Source: Glycine soja
Taxonomy: Eukaryota; Streptophyta; Magnoliopsida; Fabales; Fabaceae
DNA length: 64,000 nucleotides
Direction: 5' to 3'
Assembly (NCBI RefSeq): GCF_004193775.1
Contig: NC_041019.1
Location: forward strand, 33,728,827 to 33,792,826
Positions 1 to 10,354 of the stretch are shown piece after piece; within the stretch, counting starts at the first letter, position 1; each line of letters starts with the position of its first letter. Both the position numbers and the translations under genes were made by a program. The notes under the pieces were generated by a model. That model did not search any database and was not told the DNA's origin. It was given only the letters and a program-made list of their open reading frames with translations.

Positions 1-1127
1 TCAGTCTCCACCGTGAAGGGTTGAGTAAAATTAGGTACAATGAGAACAGGGATTTCTGTCATTGCATTCTTCAATTTTCTAGTAGCCTCCTCAGCCTCCT
101 CATTCCATTTAAGACCATCCTTCTTTAGCAAGTTATACAGAGGCCTTGCAATCCTACCATAATTTTGAATGAAACGTCAGTAGTACCCTATGAGACCCAA
201 AAATCCCCTTAAGGATTTCACATCGCTAGGAGTAGGCCAGCTTCGCATGACGTCTAATTTTTGGGGATCTGCCGCTACACCTTCCCCCGAAATTATGTGC
301 CCCAAATACTCTAATTGACTCTGCCCGAAACTGCACTTTTTATTGTTGACCAGCAACTTATTCTCAACCAACAGGGATAGGACAACTCTCACATGAGTCC
401 TATGATCCTTTTTACTTCTGCTATAGACGAGAGACGAGGATATCATAAAAAAATACCAAGTTAAACTTCCTTAGGTAGAGCCGTAGGACTTCATTCATTA
501 ATGCTTGGAATGTGGAAGGGGCATTCATAAGACCAAAAGACATTACTACAAACTCATAATGGCCCTCATGGGTTCTAAATGCAGTTTTTGGGATATCTTC
601 TTCCTTCATTCTTATTTGATGATAACCAGATTTAAGATCCAGTTTAGTAAAGATTACTACACCCCCTAATTCATCCAAGAGTTCATTGATAATAGGTATA
701 GGAAATTTATTGGGGACCGTTATCTTATTGAGAGCCCTATAATCCACAAAATCTCCATCCTCCATCTTTCTTTTTCACTAATATAATAGGGCTTGCATAA
801 GGACTGATACTGGACCTAATAATCCCTGAATTCAGCATGTCATCTACTAGCTTTTCAATTTCATTTTTCTAGTAATGAGAGTACTTGTAAGGCCTTATGT
901 TGGGGATTTCAGCTCCATTTTTTTAACTCAATGCTATGGTCTTGTCTCCTTGAAGGAGGGAGACCACTAGGGTCTTGAAAGATCTCATTATATTCCTCAA
1001 GAATACCTTTCATCCATGCAAGTATCAGGCTTGCTTCCGGTACAGCTTGTAGACCCTGACAACACAATAGGAATCCCTCTCCTTCATTTCGCAGGACCTT
1101 GATAATGGATCTCAGCGAAGCAGCAGA
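1..1127 (-). pseudogene. G reverse transcriptase / start of RNase H, inactivated
   Basis: In several frames the minus strand encodes the pre-RT linker (about 1080-910), the RT fingers and palm (about 765-450; motif [11 protein letters not shown]) and the thumb with the connection (about 446-60; motifs LEYLGHIIS and LRGFLGLIGYY). The first RNase H Asp (FTVETD) is at 1-20, where the window ends. The catalytic YxDD box at about 435-450 reads FFYDILV, so one of the two Asp codons is deleted, and a short insertion follows and shifts the frame. Frames also break near 770 and 905. Solo LTR S1 separates this block from the protease. The family assignment is secure and activity is excluded. Confidence 0.9.
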
Positions 1128-2101
1128 TGATGCAATCCTACCCCGCAAGGGCATTGGATAGAAGATTCCAAGAAGATTGGGCCAAAGATGCAAGAGAAGG
1201 CCCTAGGATTTTCATGAGCCTTAGGGTAGATTTCGGGCCCATGAGCTAAGTATGAGTCCACTTATCTTTGTACATATTAGGTTAAGGTTTCATTAATTTT
1301 GGATCTTGTATTTAGGGCTCCATAATGTAGGTAGGGTACCCTAGAAATATAGGATTTTTCAGTCCTTGTATTTTAGGGCACCTAGACTAGTTTTTGTATT
1401 AGGGGTAGTTTTGTAATTTCACATGCATTACGTGAATATTTGATGTGTGTGGTTGGAAATAAATTTAATTGAATTGGTAGAAGCCCTATCCAATTAAATT
1501 TTGTAGGAGGAGGTGAGAATTTGCTTACTACACCCCATTGCCACATCATATAGTCACACTTTGTGCATATCCTTCATGCTTTACATGCCTCATGACACCT
1601 AAGCACACTTAGTGGAAAATCTTGGAATTGATCTTGGATTAATGGGCTGAACCAAAACTAAAATTCACTAATCATAATTAGTGAAATTTTGGCTTCAAAG
1701 TTTGACTCCACAAATTCAATTTCAAATTCAAGTAAAATTTGAATTGAAATTCAAATTTCCCTCCAATTTTGTATGACACTTAGGCTATAAATAGAGGTCA
1801 TGTGTGTGCATTTTTTAAAACTTTGATCATTTGAATATTAAACTTCAGATTTCAGAGCTCTTTTAGAGCACAAAATTTCGTGCTCTTCTCTTCCTCTCCC
1901 TTCATTCATCTCCTTCTTCCTCCAAACTCTTATTCGTGGCCTCCTATGGTGGTGAGCTTCTTCTAGACTCATCTTCTCCTTGAAGTGGCGTCTCCTCTCT
2001 CTCTTCCTTCTCCATTCCGCTGCCATTCATCTTCTAAGAAACAAAAGAATTCATTGATGAAGAAGATCCTAGGCCTACAAGCTCCAATGGAGCTTACATC
2101 A
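1128..2101 (+). repeat. Solo LTR S1 (974 bp) inserted in the pol of element G
   Basis: The block starts TGATGCAATCC and ends TTACATCA (TG...CA), and is flanked by a perfect 5-bp TSD GCAGA (1123-1127 and 2102-2106). It is a relative of S2 at 34191-35072, which has the same first bases and its own TSD. A TATA box (TATAAATAG, 1786-1794) shows that the LTR reads on the plus strand. No PBS, internal region or second LTR is present, so it is a solo LTR left by LTR-LTR recombination. It separates the G protease from the G reverse transcriptase. The ORFs at 1838-2026 and 1985-2422 that overlap it are chance frames. Confidence 0.93.
1786..1794 (+). promoter_or_regulatory. TATA box of solo LTR S1
   Basis: TATAAATAG lies about 660 bp into the LTR and is conserved in S2 at 34724-34732. 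It marks the U3/R part of the LTR and gives its orientation. Confidence 0.6.
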
Positions 2102-2526
2102 GCAGATCTGGCCATTGCAGGTTCTCCTTTTAAAGTGAATGACCCCTCAGTTGTAGGTATCTTCAGAGTTAACTCTCTGAAATTTGCTCTTATCTCACCT
2201 AGAGATGCCAACCATTCGATCCCTAATACCACATCCACTCCCATCATTTTAAAGAGAAATAAGTCTTGTTGGATTTTCATGCCTTGGATATGCAATTTGA
2301 CATTCTTGCATACTCCTTCACACCTGATTTTTCTTTCATCCCCTACTTCCACAATATATGATTTAGTAGGTGTGATTGACATTTGCTGTTGTTTCACTAC
2401 TGCATCAGAAATGAAATTATGAGAGGCCCCACAATCTACCAATACCATGACACTATTTTCGGCAATACTGCCCCAAAGTCTAATTGATGTTTTTGAAGTC
2501 AATCCTAACATGCTATACAGGGACAA
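2102..2526 (-). pseudogene. G aspartic protease (retropepsin-like)
   Basis: A minus-strand frame carries the plant gypsy protease signature VDCGASHNFISD near 2410-2445 (Asp-Cys-Gly in place of the usual Asp-Ser/Thr-Gly) and the flap/C-terminal motif DVVLGIEWLASLG near 2200-2235. This enzyme would cut the Gag-Pol polyprotein. The frame reads on into solo LTR S1 and ends there, so the link to RT is lost. Upstream it overlaps the end of the gag frame at 2505-2526. Confidence 0.85.
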
Positions 2527-2816
2527 TTGAATACTCTGCAGTTGTTTCTCATGTCTTGCCCCCTCTTCTTTTTCGTCTTCTTCATCTTTCCTTCTCCCAA
2601 AATAAGGACTTGGAATTGTTTATTGGGGCATATATGACCAGGGCCAAATTTTCCATCACAACGGTAACAAAATCCTTTTTCTGTCCTCTCTTGGAACTCC
2701 GCATCTGAAAGCCTCCTAAAAGGCCTAACTCTGTATGCCCCAGTGGACTTCACACTATTTGATTCCGAGCTCAAACTTATCTCTCTTGTTTTTGTCGTGG
2801 TGCCTTTGTTTCCTGG
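2505..2816 (-). pseudogene. G gag, C-terminal part with zinc knuckle
   Basis: This is the downstream half of the gag of G, cut off from its N-terminus by copia element C. It contains a CCHC-type knuckle near 2640-2690 (CYRCDGKFGPGHIC), the usual nucleocapsid motif of plant gypsy gags. The frame ends at a stop at 2505, just after the protease frame begins. The right end at 2816 is the insertion point of C, next to the TSD copy CCTGG (2812-2816). Confidence 0.85.
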
Positions 2817-3051
2817 TATTGAAGAGACTAGAGGTTGTGAAATGCTTGAGTTCTAAACCCACTCAGTTGATCTATATTTATATAGACTTAGGGAGTAAAT
2901 ACAATGTGAAATTTACAAGAATATTAATGAAGTTCTAGTACCTATTTACATGCATGTGAATTCCTAGATACATGAATATGTGACTAACTAGGTACATTAA
3001 TAACTATTCTTTGTTGGAATAACTACCCATATAATGTGTGTAATTCCAACA
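2817..3051 (-). repeat. 3' LTR of copia element C
   Basis: This 235-bp direct repeat matches 7389-7623 with about five substitutions. The shared sequence extends through the bases TAT at the left edge, which sets the LTR end as ...TTCAATA on the minus strand and yields the near-perfect TSD. Confidence 0.93.
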
Positions 3052-3064
3052 CTCCCCCTCAAGC
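3052..3064 (-). other. Polypurine tract of C
   Basis: The minus strand reads GCTTGAGGGGGAG directly before the 3' LTR start TGTTGG. A purine run at this place primes plus-strand DNA synthesis. Confidence 0.8.
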
Positions 3065-3299
3065 TGGAGCATATAAGTCAAATGCTCCAAGCTTAGAACA
3101 AATATTTTGAATTCTTGGTCCCCTTAGAGATTTTGTAAAGATGTCTGCTAGTTGATCATTATAACTAATTAATTTAGTAATAACTTACTTAGAAAGGACT
3201 TTCTCCCGGACAAAATGACAATCAATCTCAATATGTTTAGTTCTCTCATGGAATACTGGATTAGAAGTTATATGCAGGGCTGCCTAATTATCACAACAT

Positions 3300-4621
3300 A
3301 GCTTCATTTGTTGAGTATTTCCAAACTTCAATTCTTGAAGAAGTTGTTTAATCCAAATGAGCTCACATGTGGCTACAACCATAGCTCTATATTTAGCCTC
3401 TGCACTAGACCTTGCAACAACATTTTGCTCTTACTCTTCCATGAGACAAGATTTCCTCCAATAGACACACAATATCCTGACGTGGAATGCCTATAAATGG
3501 GTGATCCTGTTCAATCTGCATCGCAAAATCCAACTATTTGAGTGCGTCCTTTGTCTTTATAGAGTAGACCTTGTCCTGGGGTCCTTTTAATGTATCTCAA
3601 AATTCGAATTAATGCATCTCAATGATCGTTATGAGGAGACTGCATGAATTGACTCACCAGTCACCACTCCAACTGCAAAGGAAATATCTGGCCTTGTAAT
3701 AGTGAGGTAGATAAGCTTCCCAACCAATCTCCGATATCTTTCAGGATCAGAATAAGGCTCCCCCTGATTTGGTAGCAATTTTTGATTTGGATCCATGGGA
3801 CTATCAATTGGTCTACAATCTGACATACCAGTTTCTTTAAGTATGTCTAACACATACTTTCTTTGTGAGATGATAATCCCATCTTTTGACTGAACAACTT
3901 CAATTCCAAGAAAATACTTAAGTTTTCCCAAATTCTTAGTCTGAAAATGACTAAATAAATGTTCCTACAGTTGAGCAATTTTTTCTTGGTCATTTCTTAC
4001 GATGACTATATCATCTACATAGACCACCAAGTAAACACATCTACTCGATGAGGTATGACAATAAAAAACTGAATGGTCTACTTCACTTCATTTCATCCCA
4101 AAAGCCTGAACAACTGAGTTGAATTTTCCAAACCAAGCTTGTGGGGATTGTTTGAGTCCATAAAGAGACCTCTGAAGTTTGCAAACCAAGCTAGACTCCC
4201 CCTGAGCAACAAATCCCGGTGGTTGCTCCATATAAATCTCCTCTTCTAATTTCCCATGTAGGAATGCATTTTTAATATCCAACTGATACAGTGGCCAATG
4301 ACGGATGGTAGCTATGGCAAGAAAGAGTCGAACAGAAGTAATTTTAGCCACAGGGGAGAAAGTATCTCCATAATCTAGGCCATAAATTTGGGTATAACCT
4401 TTGGCTACCAATCGAGCTTTGAGGTGATCAATTTGTCCATTGACCCCAACTTTTATAGCATATACCCATCAACAGCCAACAGGTTTCTTGCCTGGGGGAA
4501 GAGGAACCAGCTCCCAAGTACCATTATGCTCCAAAGCCTACATTTCATCAATCATGGCTTGTCGCCATCCTGGATGATCAAGTGCTTCACAAAGATTTTT
4601 AGGAAGAGAAACAGAAGATAA
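3300..4621 (-). pseudogene. C reverse transcriptase and RNase H, broken
   Basis: Minus-strand frames cover the copia RT. The first catalytic region (LDIKNAFLHG, near 4240-4285) and the QPPGF and LYGLKQSPQAW motifs lie within 4088-4411. The YVDD active site is intact in a different frame at about 4010-4022. The C-terminal RT motif (KYFLGIEV) and RPDISFAVGVV lie within 3629-3931. Degenerate RNase H sequence continues to about 3300. At least three stops or frameshifts separate these pieces. Upstream sequence to 4621 (Q/HQEWR-type linker) is also broken. Ty1/copia identity is certain. Confidence 0.9.
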
Positions 4622-4996
4622 AGAGGAAACAAAAGAATGGTACGAAGAAGAGAGACGATGATAACTTAAGAAGTTATAAATAGGATAAGGATTATGTGTA
4701 GACTGAGAGCAATGGGCAAGTCAAGATTCTCTTTAGGTAGCTCCATGATCGGGTTGTCCGTTGGAGTAGGACATGATTCAACTGGTCTTTCAATACCTTC
4801 AAGTTCTGCGTCAGGAATTCGAGGACGACATCGATATAATGGGTGATCTTTGAGTCTGCTCAAGTGGAGGATTGTCAGGAATATCTATGGTAGAATCTAT
4901 AGTTGACTCTGATTCCTACAAAGAAGGTGATGGACCAAGATAGGGAATAGGAAAAAATTCTTGAAGAGTATTGGACTCAACCATGGAGGGAGCAAA

Positions 4997-6217
4997 TTAT
5001 GGTTTTTCTTCAAAAAATATTACATCTGCAGAGATATAATAACGATTGTGAGCAGGAGAGTAACATCGGTAACCTTTCTGTAATCTGGAATATCCAAGGA
5101 AAACACATTTGATGGCTCGAGCAGCAAGCTTATCAAAACCTGGAGACAAGTTATGAACAATACAAGTGCATCCAAAAATACGTGGATCAACATGAAACAA
5201 TGGTTCTTCAGGAAACAAAATGGAATGTGCTATTTTATTTTTAATAGAGGAAGAAGGCATCTGATTTATCAAAAAACAGGCTATCAAAACTGCATCACCC
5301 TAATGTCGGGCAGGTACATTGGCATGAAGTAATAATGTCCGAGCAGTCTCAACAAGATGCCTATTCTTCCTTTTGGCAATGCCATTCTGTTGAGGAGTAT
5401 AAGGACAAGAGGACTGATGGAGAATGCCCTGCGCTGACAAAAAGGAAGAAATAGCAGAAGAAAAGTATTCTTTCGCATTATCACTCCTAAGGATCTTAAT
5501 TGTCTTACCAAACTGAGTTTTAATTTCATTAACAAAAGAAGTGAGAATGGACAAAATTTCAGATTGTTCGTTCATTAAAAAAACCCAAGTACATCGAGAA
5601 AATTCATCAATGAAAGTAACGAAATATCTATAACCCATAGACGAAAAATGACTAGGACCCTATATATCAGAGTGAATAACCAAAAAAGGGGAATCAACAC
5701 GACTTTCAACATGCCTAAAAGAAGAATGGACATGCTTTCCTAGTTGACATGACTCACAAAATAGATCCTTTATTTTTTCAAGACTCGAAACCATTATTTT
5801 TAATTTAGATAAATGTGGGTGTCCCAAACGTTCATGAAGGAGCTTTGGTGATGTGGCAACACTGCAAACCCAAGAAAGATTAGGCTTGAGGTGGTAAAGA
5901 CCATGAGATTCATATCCTATGCTAATCGTCCGACCCGTACCACAGTTCTGTATGACAAAGGAGTTAGCATCAAATGTTACTGAACAATTACGAGAACGAG
6001 TAAGCTAACTAAGGGATATTATATTGACAGGACAACTAGGTATGAACAAAACAGAGTTTAAAGACAAAGAAGAAGTGGGTGATACATGGCCAATTCCTGT
6101 TGCTGCAACTCTAGAACCATCGGCTAAAGTAATGAAATGAGGAATTTTAGGAGGAGAGAGAGATGAAAATAAAGAACTATTACCAGCAATGTGATCAGAA
6201 GCACCTGAATCAATTAT
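4997..6217 (-). pseudogene. C protease and integrase, broken; catalytic Glu changed
   Basis: The protease signature DSGASDH lies near 6185-6215. An HHCC zinc finger (CESCQLGKH...) lies near 5710-5830, and the integrase core is at 5300-5638. The core keeps the two Asp motifs (FIDEFSR and LRSDNAKEYF). The catalytic Glu motif, normally NGxAERKNR, reads NGIAKRKNR at about 5360-5395, a Glu-to-Lys change that removes the third DDE residue. The copia integrase C-terminal motif (VFLGYSRLQKGYRCY) is within 4997-5287. A frameshift separates 5287 from 5300. Confidence 0.88.
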
Positions 6218-7191
6218 CTATGGACTTTGATTATTACCAGATTGGGAAATGCAGGCAGTGGAGTTATGACCACTTATAGCAGATGATGTTTGAGATTCTT
6301 TGGCATCTTTTAGCTGGAGATACTCTTGATAGTCAGCCTCCGAAAACTTTATCTTAGGTGTTTCAGACTTTGAAATATTCACCGATTTTTCGGAGAATCC
6401 GTGAATAGAATAACAAGTGTTTTGTGTGTGGCTCACTTTCTTATAGTAAGAACATTGAGGGTGACCTCCTCTTCCAGCTCGTCCTCCTCGGTTTCCACGA
6501 CCACCTCGTCCCCCTCAACTAGATACCATGGCAGGAGTTCAATACTGTCAACTGAATTTCCTCCTATTTTTGGTGAGGGGACACAAAGGAGCCGGGTAAT
6601 TAAATTCTCTAGAGAAGGAACTTGGCCAGTTAAGACTTGGTCACGAATATGATCAAAATCTGGATGCATCCCATTTAGTACCAACACTATATATAGATTA
6701 TCAAGTTTTGTCTTTATGTCTTCAAGTTTATCCAATGATAATTTTAACTCCTCCACTGCAGATTGGGCTTTCAAAACATAGGCAACCATGTCATGATCAG
6801 TTTGTTTAAGAGTGGTCAATTTCTGAGCAGCATCATACAATTGTTGAATGTCATTAGCAAAAACACTTTGTGTCTTTTTCCTGAAAGAATAACAAGTTTT
6901 GAAGGCTCTGAAATTTGTCAATATAGTTGGCTCAACAAACTGCCACAAGAGAGCACAAAGCTGATAATCAAGTTTCTTCCACTGCTCGTGTTTGTCTTCT
7001 GAAATCTTTTCTGAGGATTGCTCTAGGTGTTCATGATAACCTTGGCCAAGAAACCAAAGTTCAATAGAGGCTGACCATGCTAAATAATTTTTTCCATTCA
7101 ATTTTCCTGAAGTGATTGTTGGTGTTCCAGAGATAGAGAAGGCATGACCATCAATTTTCTCAGAGTCTGAAGCCATTTCAGCACTTGTCAA
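6218..7191 (-). pseudogene. C gag (UBN2-type) with damaged zinc knuckle
   Basis: The frame 6433-7191 encodes a plant copia gag. It starts with a Met-rich leader and the conserved KLNGKNYLAWSASIELWFLG segment, followed by the helical gag domain (YDAAQKLTTLKQTD...). A frameshift near 6440-6540 breaks the link to the nucleocapsid, which continues at 6218-6436. The knuckle reads CSYYKKVSHTQNTC near 6425-6470, so the second Cys of CX2C is now Tyr. The start at 7191 lies about 185 bp after the PBS, as expected. Confidence 0.88.
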
Positions 7192-7375
7192 AGAGTTGTC
7201 TAATCGAAGAACTGATCACCTAGGAATGAAGAGGATAGACCGGCGACGATGGATAGTGGGCAGGTCGGTGGAAGGGACTTTTGGATATTGAGGTTGCTGT
7301 TTGGACAAAGGGACAAAGACGAGACTTTAGGTTCTGCTGACCAGATCCAGAAACCTTTAAAGAACAAACAAGGTA

Positions 7376-7388
7376 GCTCTAGATACCA
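7376..7388 (-). other. Primer binding site of C (initiator Met tRNA type)
   Basis: The minus strand reads TGGTATCTAGAGC directly after the 5' LTR, one inserted base away from the usual TGGTATCAGAGC complement of tRNA-iMet. Confidence 0.8.
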
Positions 7389-7623
7389 TATTGAAGAGAC
7401 TAGAGGTTGTGAAATGCTTGAGTTCTAAACCCACTCAGCTGATCTATATTTATATAGACTTAGGGAGTAAATACAATGTGAAATTTACAAGAATATTAAT
7501 GAAGTTCTAGTACCTATGTACTTGCATGTGAATTCCTAGATACATGAATATGTGACTAACTAGGTACATTAATAACTATTCTTTGTTGGAACAACTACCC
7601 ATACAATGTGTGTAATTCCAACA
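7389..7623 (-). repeat. 5' LTR of copia element C
   Basis: 235-bp partner of 2817-3051. It is followed on the minus strand by the PBS and flanked outside by the TSD copy CTTGG (7624-7628). Confidence 0.93.
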
Positions 7624-8404
7624 CTTGGATCCCATGTTATAGTTCTTGAGGAACTATAACTTCTAGTTGGACCACCTCTGTTTCCTCTAGCATTACCTTT
7701 TTCCATTAGTGAATTTTTCTCATCTATCCTTTGCGCATAGTCCATCAGTTCAGGGAGGGTGTTTATTGGATGCAACTTCAGCTCTGCCCTCACCACCTCT
7801 TTCACTCCATTCAGAAATATGCCTTTCAAATACTCAGGTTCTGTTCCTCTCAACGGACCTGCATACAATTCGAACTTCTCGTGATATTCTTCTACTGTTC
7901 CTTCATGTTTCAAATTGAGTAGTAACTCGTAGGGGCTTTGGTTCATCGAAGGCTGAAATCACTGAATCACAGCTTTCTTGAAATTTGTCCAATTAGGGTT
8001 TCTTGCGCAAAATTCCCACCATTGGTACTAGGTTAGTGCCTTTCCTTCCATTGCGACCATGGCTGTCTGGATTCGATCTTCTTCCTCTACACCATTAATC
8101 TCGAAATAGCATTCCACCTTATTTGTCCAGCCAAACGCATCTCCTCCGTCAAAAATTGGAATCTCAAGTTTCCGCCACTTTACCTCTCGATCACGATTTT
8201 CCCGTTCTGCATGGTCGCGATTGCCGCTTCCATGATTGGTGCTCGACAAGTTCCGCACCGCCGCCATTAGTTGCGCCTTTAGCTTCGCTCACTCGATGCG
8301 TTCCACTTCAAACTTGCGACGTCCTCACGCATGTTGATTATGCCTTCAAAACCTCGTTCCAGAAATTCCACACGCGCATCCATGTTTCCTCGAGTTGAAA
8401 CCAT
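7624..8404 (-). pseudogene. G gag, N-terminal part
   Basis: A gag start codon is plausible at 8404, about 30 bp after the PBS. The frame stops within 150 bp and the domain continues in other frames at 8028-8267 (motif WRKLEIPIFDGGDAFGW) and 7569-7946 (motif YELLLNLKHEGTVEEYHEKFE, then AELKLHPINTLPELMDYAQ). These are standard plant gypsy gag motifs (retrotransposon gag family). At 7624 the sequence is cut by element C and resumes at 2816. Frameshifts near 8270 and 8000 show it was decaying independently of the insertion. Confidence 0.88.
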
Positions 8405-8434
8405 GAATAGCTTCACGTCTGAGAATCAAAATTT

Positions 8435-8447
8435 TGCTCTGATACCA
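8435..8447 (-). other. Primer binding site of G (initiator Met tRNA)
   Basis: The minus strand reads TGGTATCAGAGCA, an exact match to the usual tRNA-iMet PBS, three to four bases from the LTR end. Confidence 0.88.
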
Positions 8448-8451
8448 GTAA

Positions 8452-8771
8452 TGGTACCAGCCTAATCTCTCGTTTTATTACTCTTGTAGTACAAATGCAC
8501 ATCTAGGGATTGGAGCCTAGCCTCCCTAACCAACCACCGTGATTACTCTCGAATGAGTAATTCTAGGCAGTCCATCTCTATTTATAGCTAACGACTAACT
8601 AACTAACTGCCTTTAACTGACTTGAACAGTTACAAGGCTAACTACTAATTGTAACTGACCTTAGTTGGCTACCTAATCCCAGTTCTGGTTGCTGCTCTGG
8701 CTTCCTCTTATACTTGCCATGTGTCCTTCCTTCATACACTTGCTTAATCGGTGGCCTAACACCTTGCTACA
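8452..8771 (-). repeat. 5' LTR of gypsy element G
   Basis: On the minus strand the segment would start TGTAGCAAGGTG at 8771 and end near GGTACCA at 8452, next to the PBS. The partner 3' LTR lies before the window, so the length (about 320 bp) rests on the TG and CA ends alone and could be off by several bases. Confidence 0.65.
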
Positions 8772-9175
8772 GTTTATTGTGTTGATGTGATTTGAAATTG
8801 AGGTTTGTAATATAGGGATTTTTAAGTTTTTTAAGTCATATTTTATCCATTGTTACTATGATATTACTATCCCACGTTACCACTTGTTTTATTTGGATAA
8901 GAACTTGTGGACTACCCTTCCTATAGGGCTATAAACACCTCATTCTGTTAAGACTTATACTGCTTTGCTTCTTGTTAGAGTTATGTAATAAAGACTAAAT
9001 TAGTTTTCTTGTTCTTTTCAGTGAGCTTCTATTGCATGAACAGTGCCTGATTGTTTTTCCACGTAATTTGGAACGAAAATTAAGTTTAAGACTGATCAAT
9101 GGCCTAAATGACTATTAAGTTATTTTTTTGTTGAATGTTCCTTTCACCTTTGACTTTTTATACTCAATAATTTTA
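8772..9175. other. Low-copy flank of G; weak exon-like segment
   Basis: No gene is recognised here. A segment near 9037-9100 follows a fair splice acceptor (TTCTTTTCAG) and stays open for about 20 codons, so it could be an exon of the plus-strand gene that ends at 11977. The link is unproven. Confidence 0.3.
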
Positions 9176-9361
9176 GAGAAATGTTAGCAATGCACTAACA
9201 AATTCTTTCCAGCAGACACTCTAAATTTGGTTAAATTTATGTGGGATCCAATAAATGATGTGGGTCTCAACACTCAACCCCTATTGATGGGTCTCATTTA
9301 TTATTTAGTAGGGCCACATGAATTTCACCCAATAGTAAAGAGTGTGTTGTAAGCATTTCTC
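9176..9361. mobile_element. Tourist-like MITE (PIF/Harbinger type), 186 bp
   Basis: The ends are inverted repeats beginning GAGAAATG (left, 9176) and GCATTTCTC (right, ending 9361), with imperfect pairing continuing for about 20 bp. The flanks are TTA at 9173-9175 and 9362-9364. A 3-bp TTA TSD with short inverted ends is the mark of PIF/Harbinger MITEs. There is no coding capacity. Confidence 0.75.
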
Positions 9362-9476
9362 TTAACAGCTTAAGCTTTTAGGAGAATTGGTTCTTGACTT
9401 GGTGTTAAAGCCTTTATAGCCAAGTGGTCTGAAGTTAAATCCCATCCGGCCTTTCAAAATTATGTTGACTTTGAGT

Positions 9477-10346
9477 CAGTGTTATTAAAAAGCGGCCATG
9501 GCGGAATGGCGTCGCGAAATTTTGAAAAAACGCCACCAAATAGCGGTTGCGTATGGTGGCGCCATGGCGGCCGCCATAGCCATGGCAGTCATGGCGGAAT
9601 CGCATTAATGGCGGAATAGCGGGTTTTTTTTTTTTTTTTTAAAACGTGCGCGATAGGGGTTGGCCTGGCCTGACCCAACCCTACTCGAGTTTCTCTTGCA
9701 AAAGGAAACTCGGAGCGCAAGAACGAAGCCACGAACAAAACAGCACAACAGTCTTCAGCGGCACGACCAGCAGCAGTCTCCAGCGCGACGGCAACGGTGA
9801 CGCACACGACACCTGCACACGACATTCGCGAGCGCGACGACGGCAACAGGCCAGCACACGACGCACGACGCACAACGTACACAAGATACTCGAGCAAGAC
9901 GCACACGAGAGAGAGGACCGCAGACGACCGAGTGACGCCAACGGTGACGGCGACAACAGTGTACTTGTGCATTTTTTTTGTTGTTTTTTTTCTGTTTTTT
10001 TTTGTTTGACACGTTTTTTATGTCTGGAGTTTTTTTTTCCTTTTTCTATTTGACAACCTTTTTTTTATTTTTGACACCTGTTTTTATTTTTTATTTTTGT
10101 TTGACACCACATTTTTTTTTTCTGTTCAGTCCTCTTCTAAATGGCTGAACCATCATCCAATGTTGCTACTGCAACTGCAACAAGGAAATAATCCATTGTT
10201 TTTTTAATTTTTTATTTATATTTATATGTATATATTTTTTTTTGTCCGCCATGACGTCCGTCATTTTCCGCTACGCCATCCGCCATATTTTTATGGTGGA
10301 TTTTTGGCTTTCCACCATGAACCGTCATCCGCCATTAACAACATTG
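9477..10346. mobile_element. Non-autonomous hAT transposon, 870 bp
   Basis: The ends CAGTGTTATTAA (9477) and CAATGTTGTTAA (reverse strand from 10346) are inverted repeats. They are flanked by a perfect 8-bp TSD CTTTGAGT (9469-9476 and 10347-10354), which is diagnostic for hAT. Subterminal regions carry many ATGGCGGA/TCCGCCAT motifs on both sides, likely transposase binding sites. The interior 9640-9960 is strikingly GC- and CpG-rich. A short frame at 10141-10191 starts MAEPSSNVATATATRK and stops, and it may be the first codons of a lost transposase. No transposase domain remains. Confidence 0.9.
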
Positions 10347-10354
10347 CTTTGAGT

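Larger units (their letters stand above)
2817..7623 (-). mobile_element. Ty1/copia retrotransposon C, full length with two LTRs, nested in G gag
   Basis: This 4.8-kb minus-strand element has 235-bp LTRs at both ends, a Met-type PBS, a polypurine tract and the copia order gag-PR-INT-RT-RH. The LTRs start TGTTGGAATT and appear to end CAATA. Flanks are CCTGG (2812-2816) and CTTGG (7624-7628), a 5-bp TSD with one transition. I count about five differences between the LTRs, so insertion was fairly recent. The genes carry many stops and at least two key-residue changes, so the element could not move unaided now. Confidence 0.95.
1..8771 (-). mobile_element. Ty3/gypsy retrotransposon G (5' part; 3' end lies before the window)
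   Basis: Reading on the minus strand from 8771 downward, the order is a short LTR, an initiator-Met primer binding site, gag, a zinc knuckle, an aspartic protease and a gypsy reverse transcriptase, reaching the first RNase H residues at base 1. The order PR-RT-RH is typical of Ty3/gypsy. The short LTR (about 320 bp) and Met PBS fit a small chromovirus such as Reina, but no integrase or chromodomain is in the window, so the lineage is a guess. The element is dead. It is cut by solo LTR S1 inside pol and by copia element C inside gag, and it has lost a catalytic Asp of the RT. Confidence 0.9.

Noticed and set aside
1838..2422. ORFs across solo LTR S1
   Set aside because: They cross the LTR/host junction and have no homology; the LTR is non-coding.
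9405..9455. tRNA-like or SINE-like segment (AGCCAAGTGGTCTGAAGTTAAATCCC)
   Set aside because: It resembles a tRNA T-arm only loosely; no cloverleaf and no A/B promoter boxes at proper spacing.
9646..10053. 135-codon Arg-rich frame in the hAT element
   Set aside because: GC-rich composition keeps several overlapping frames open on both strands; no domain or conserved start.
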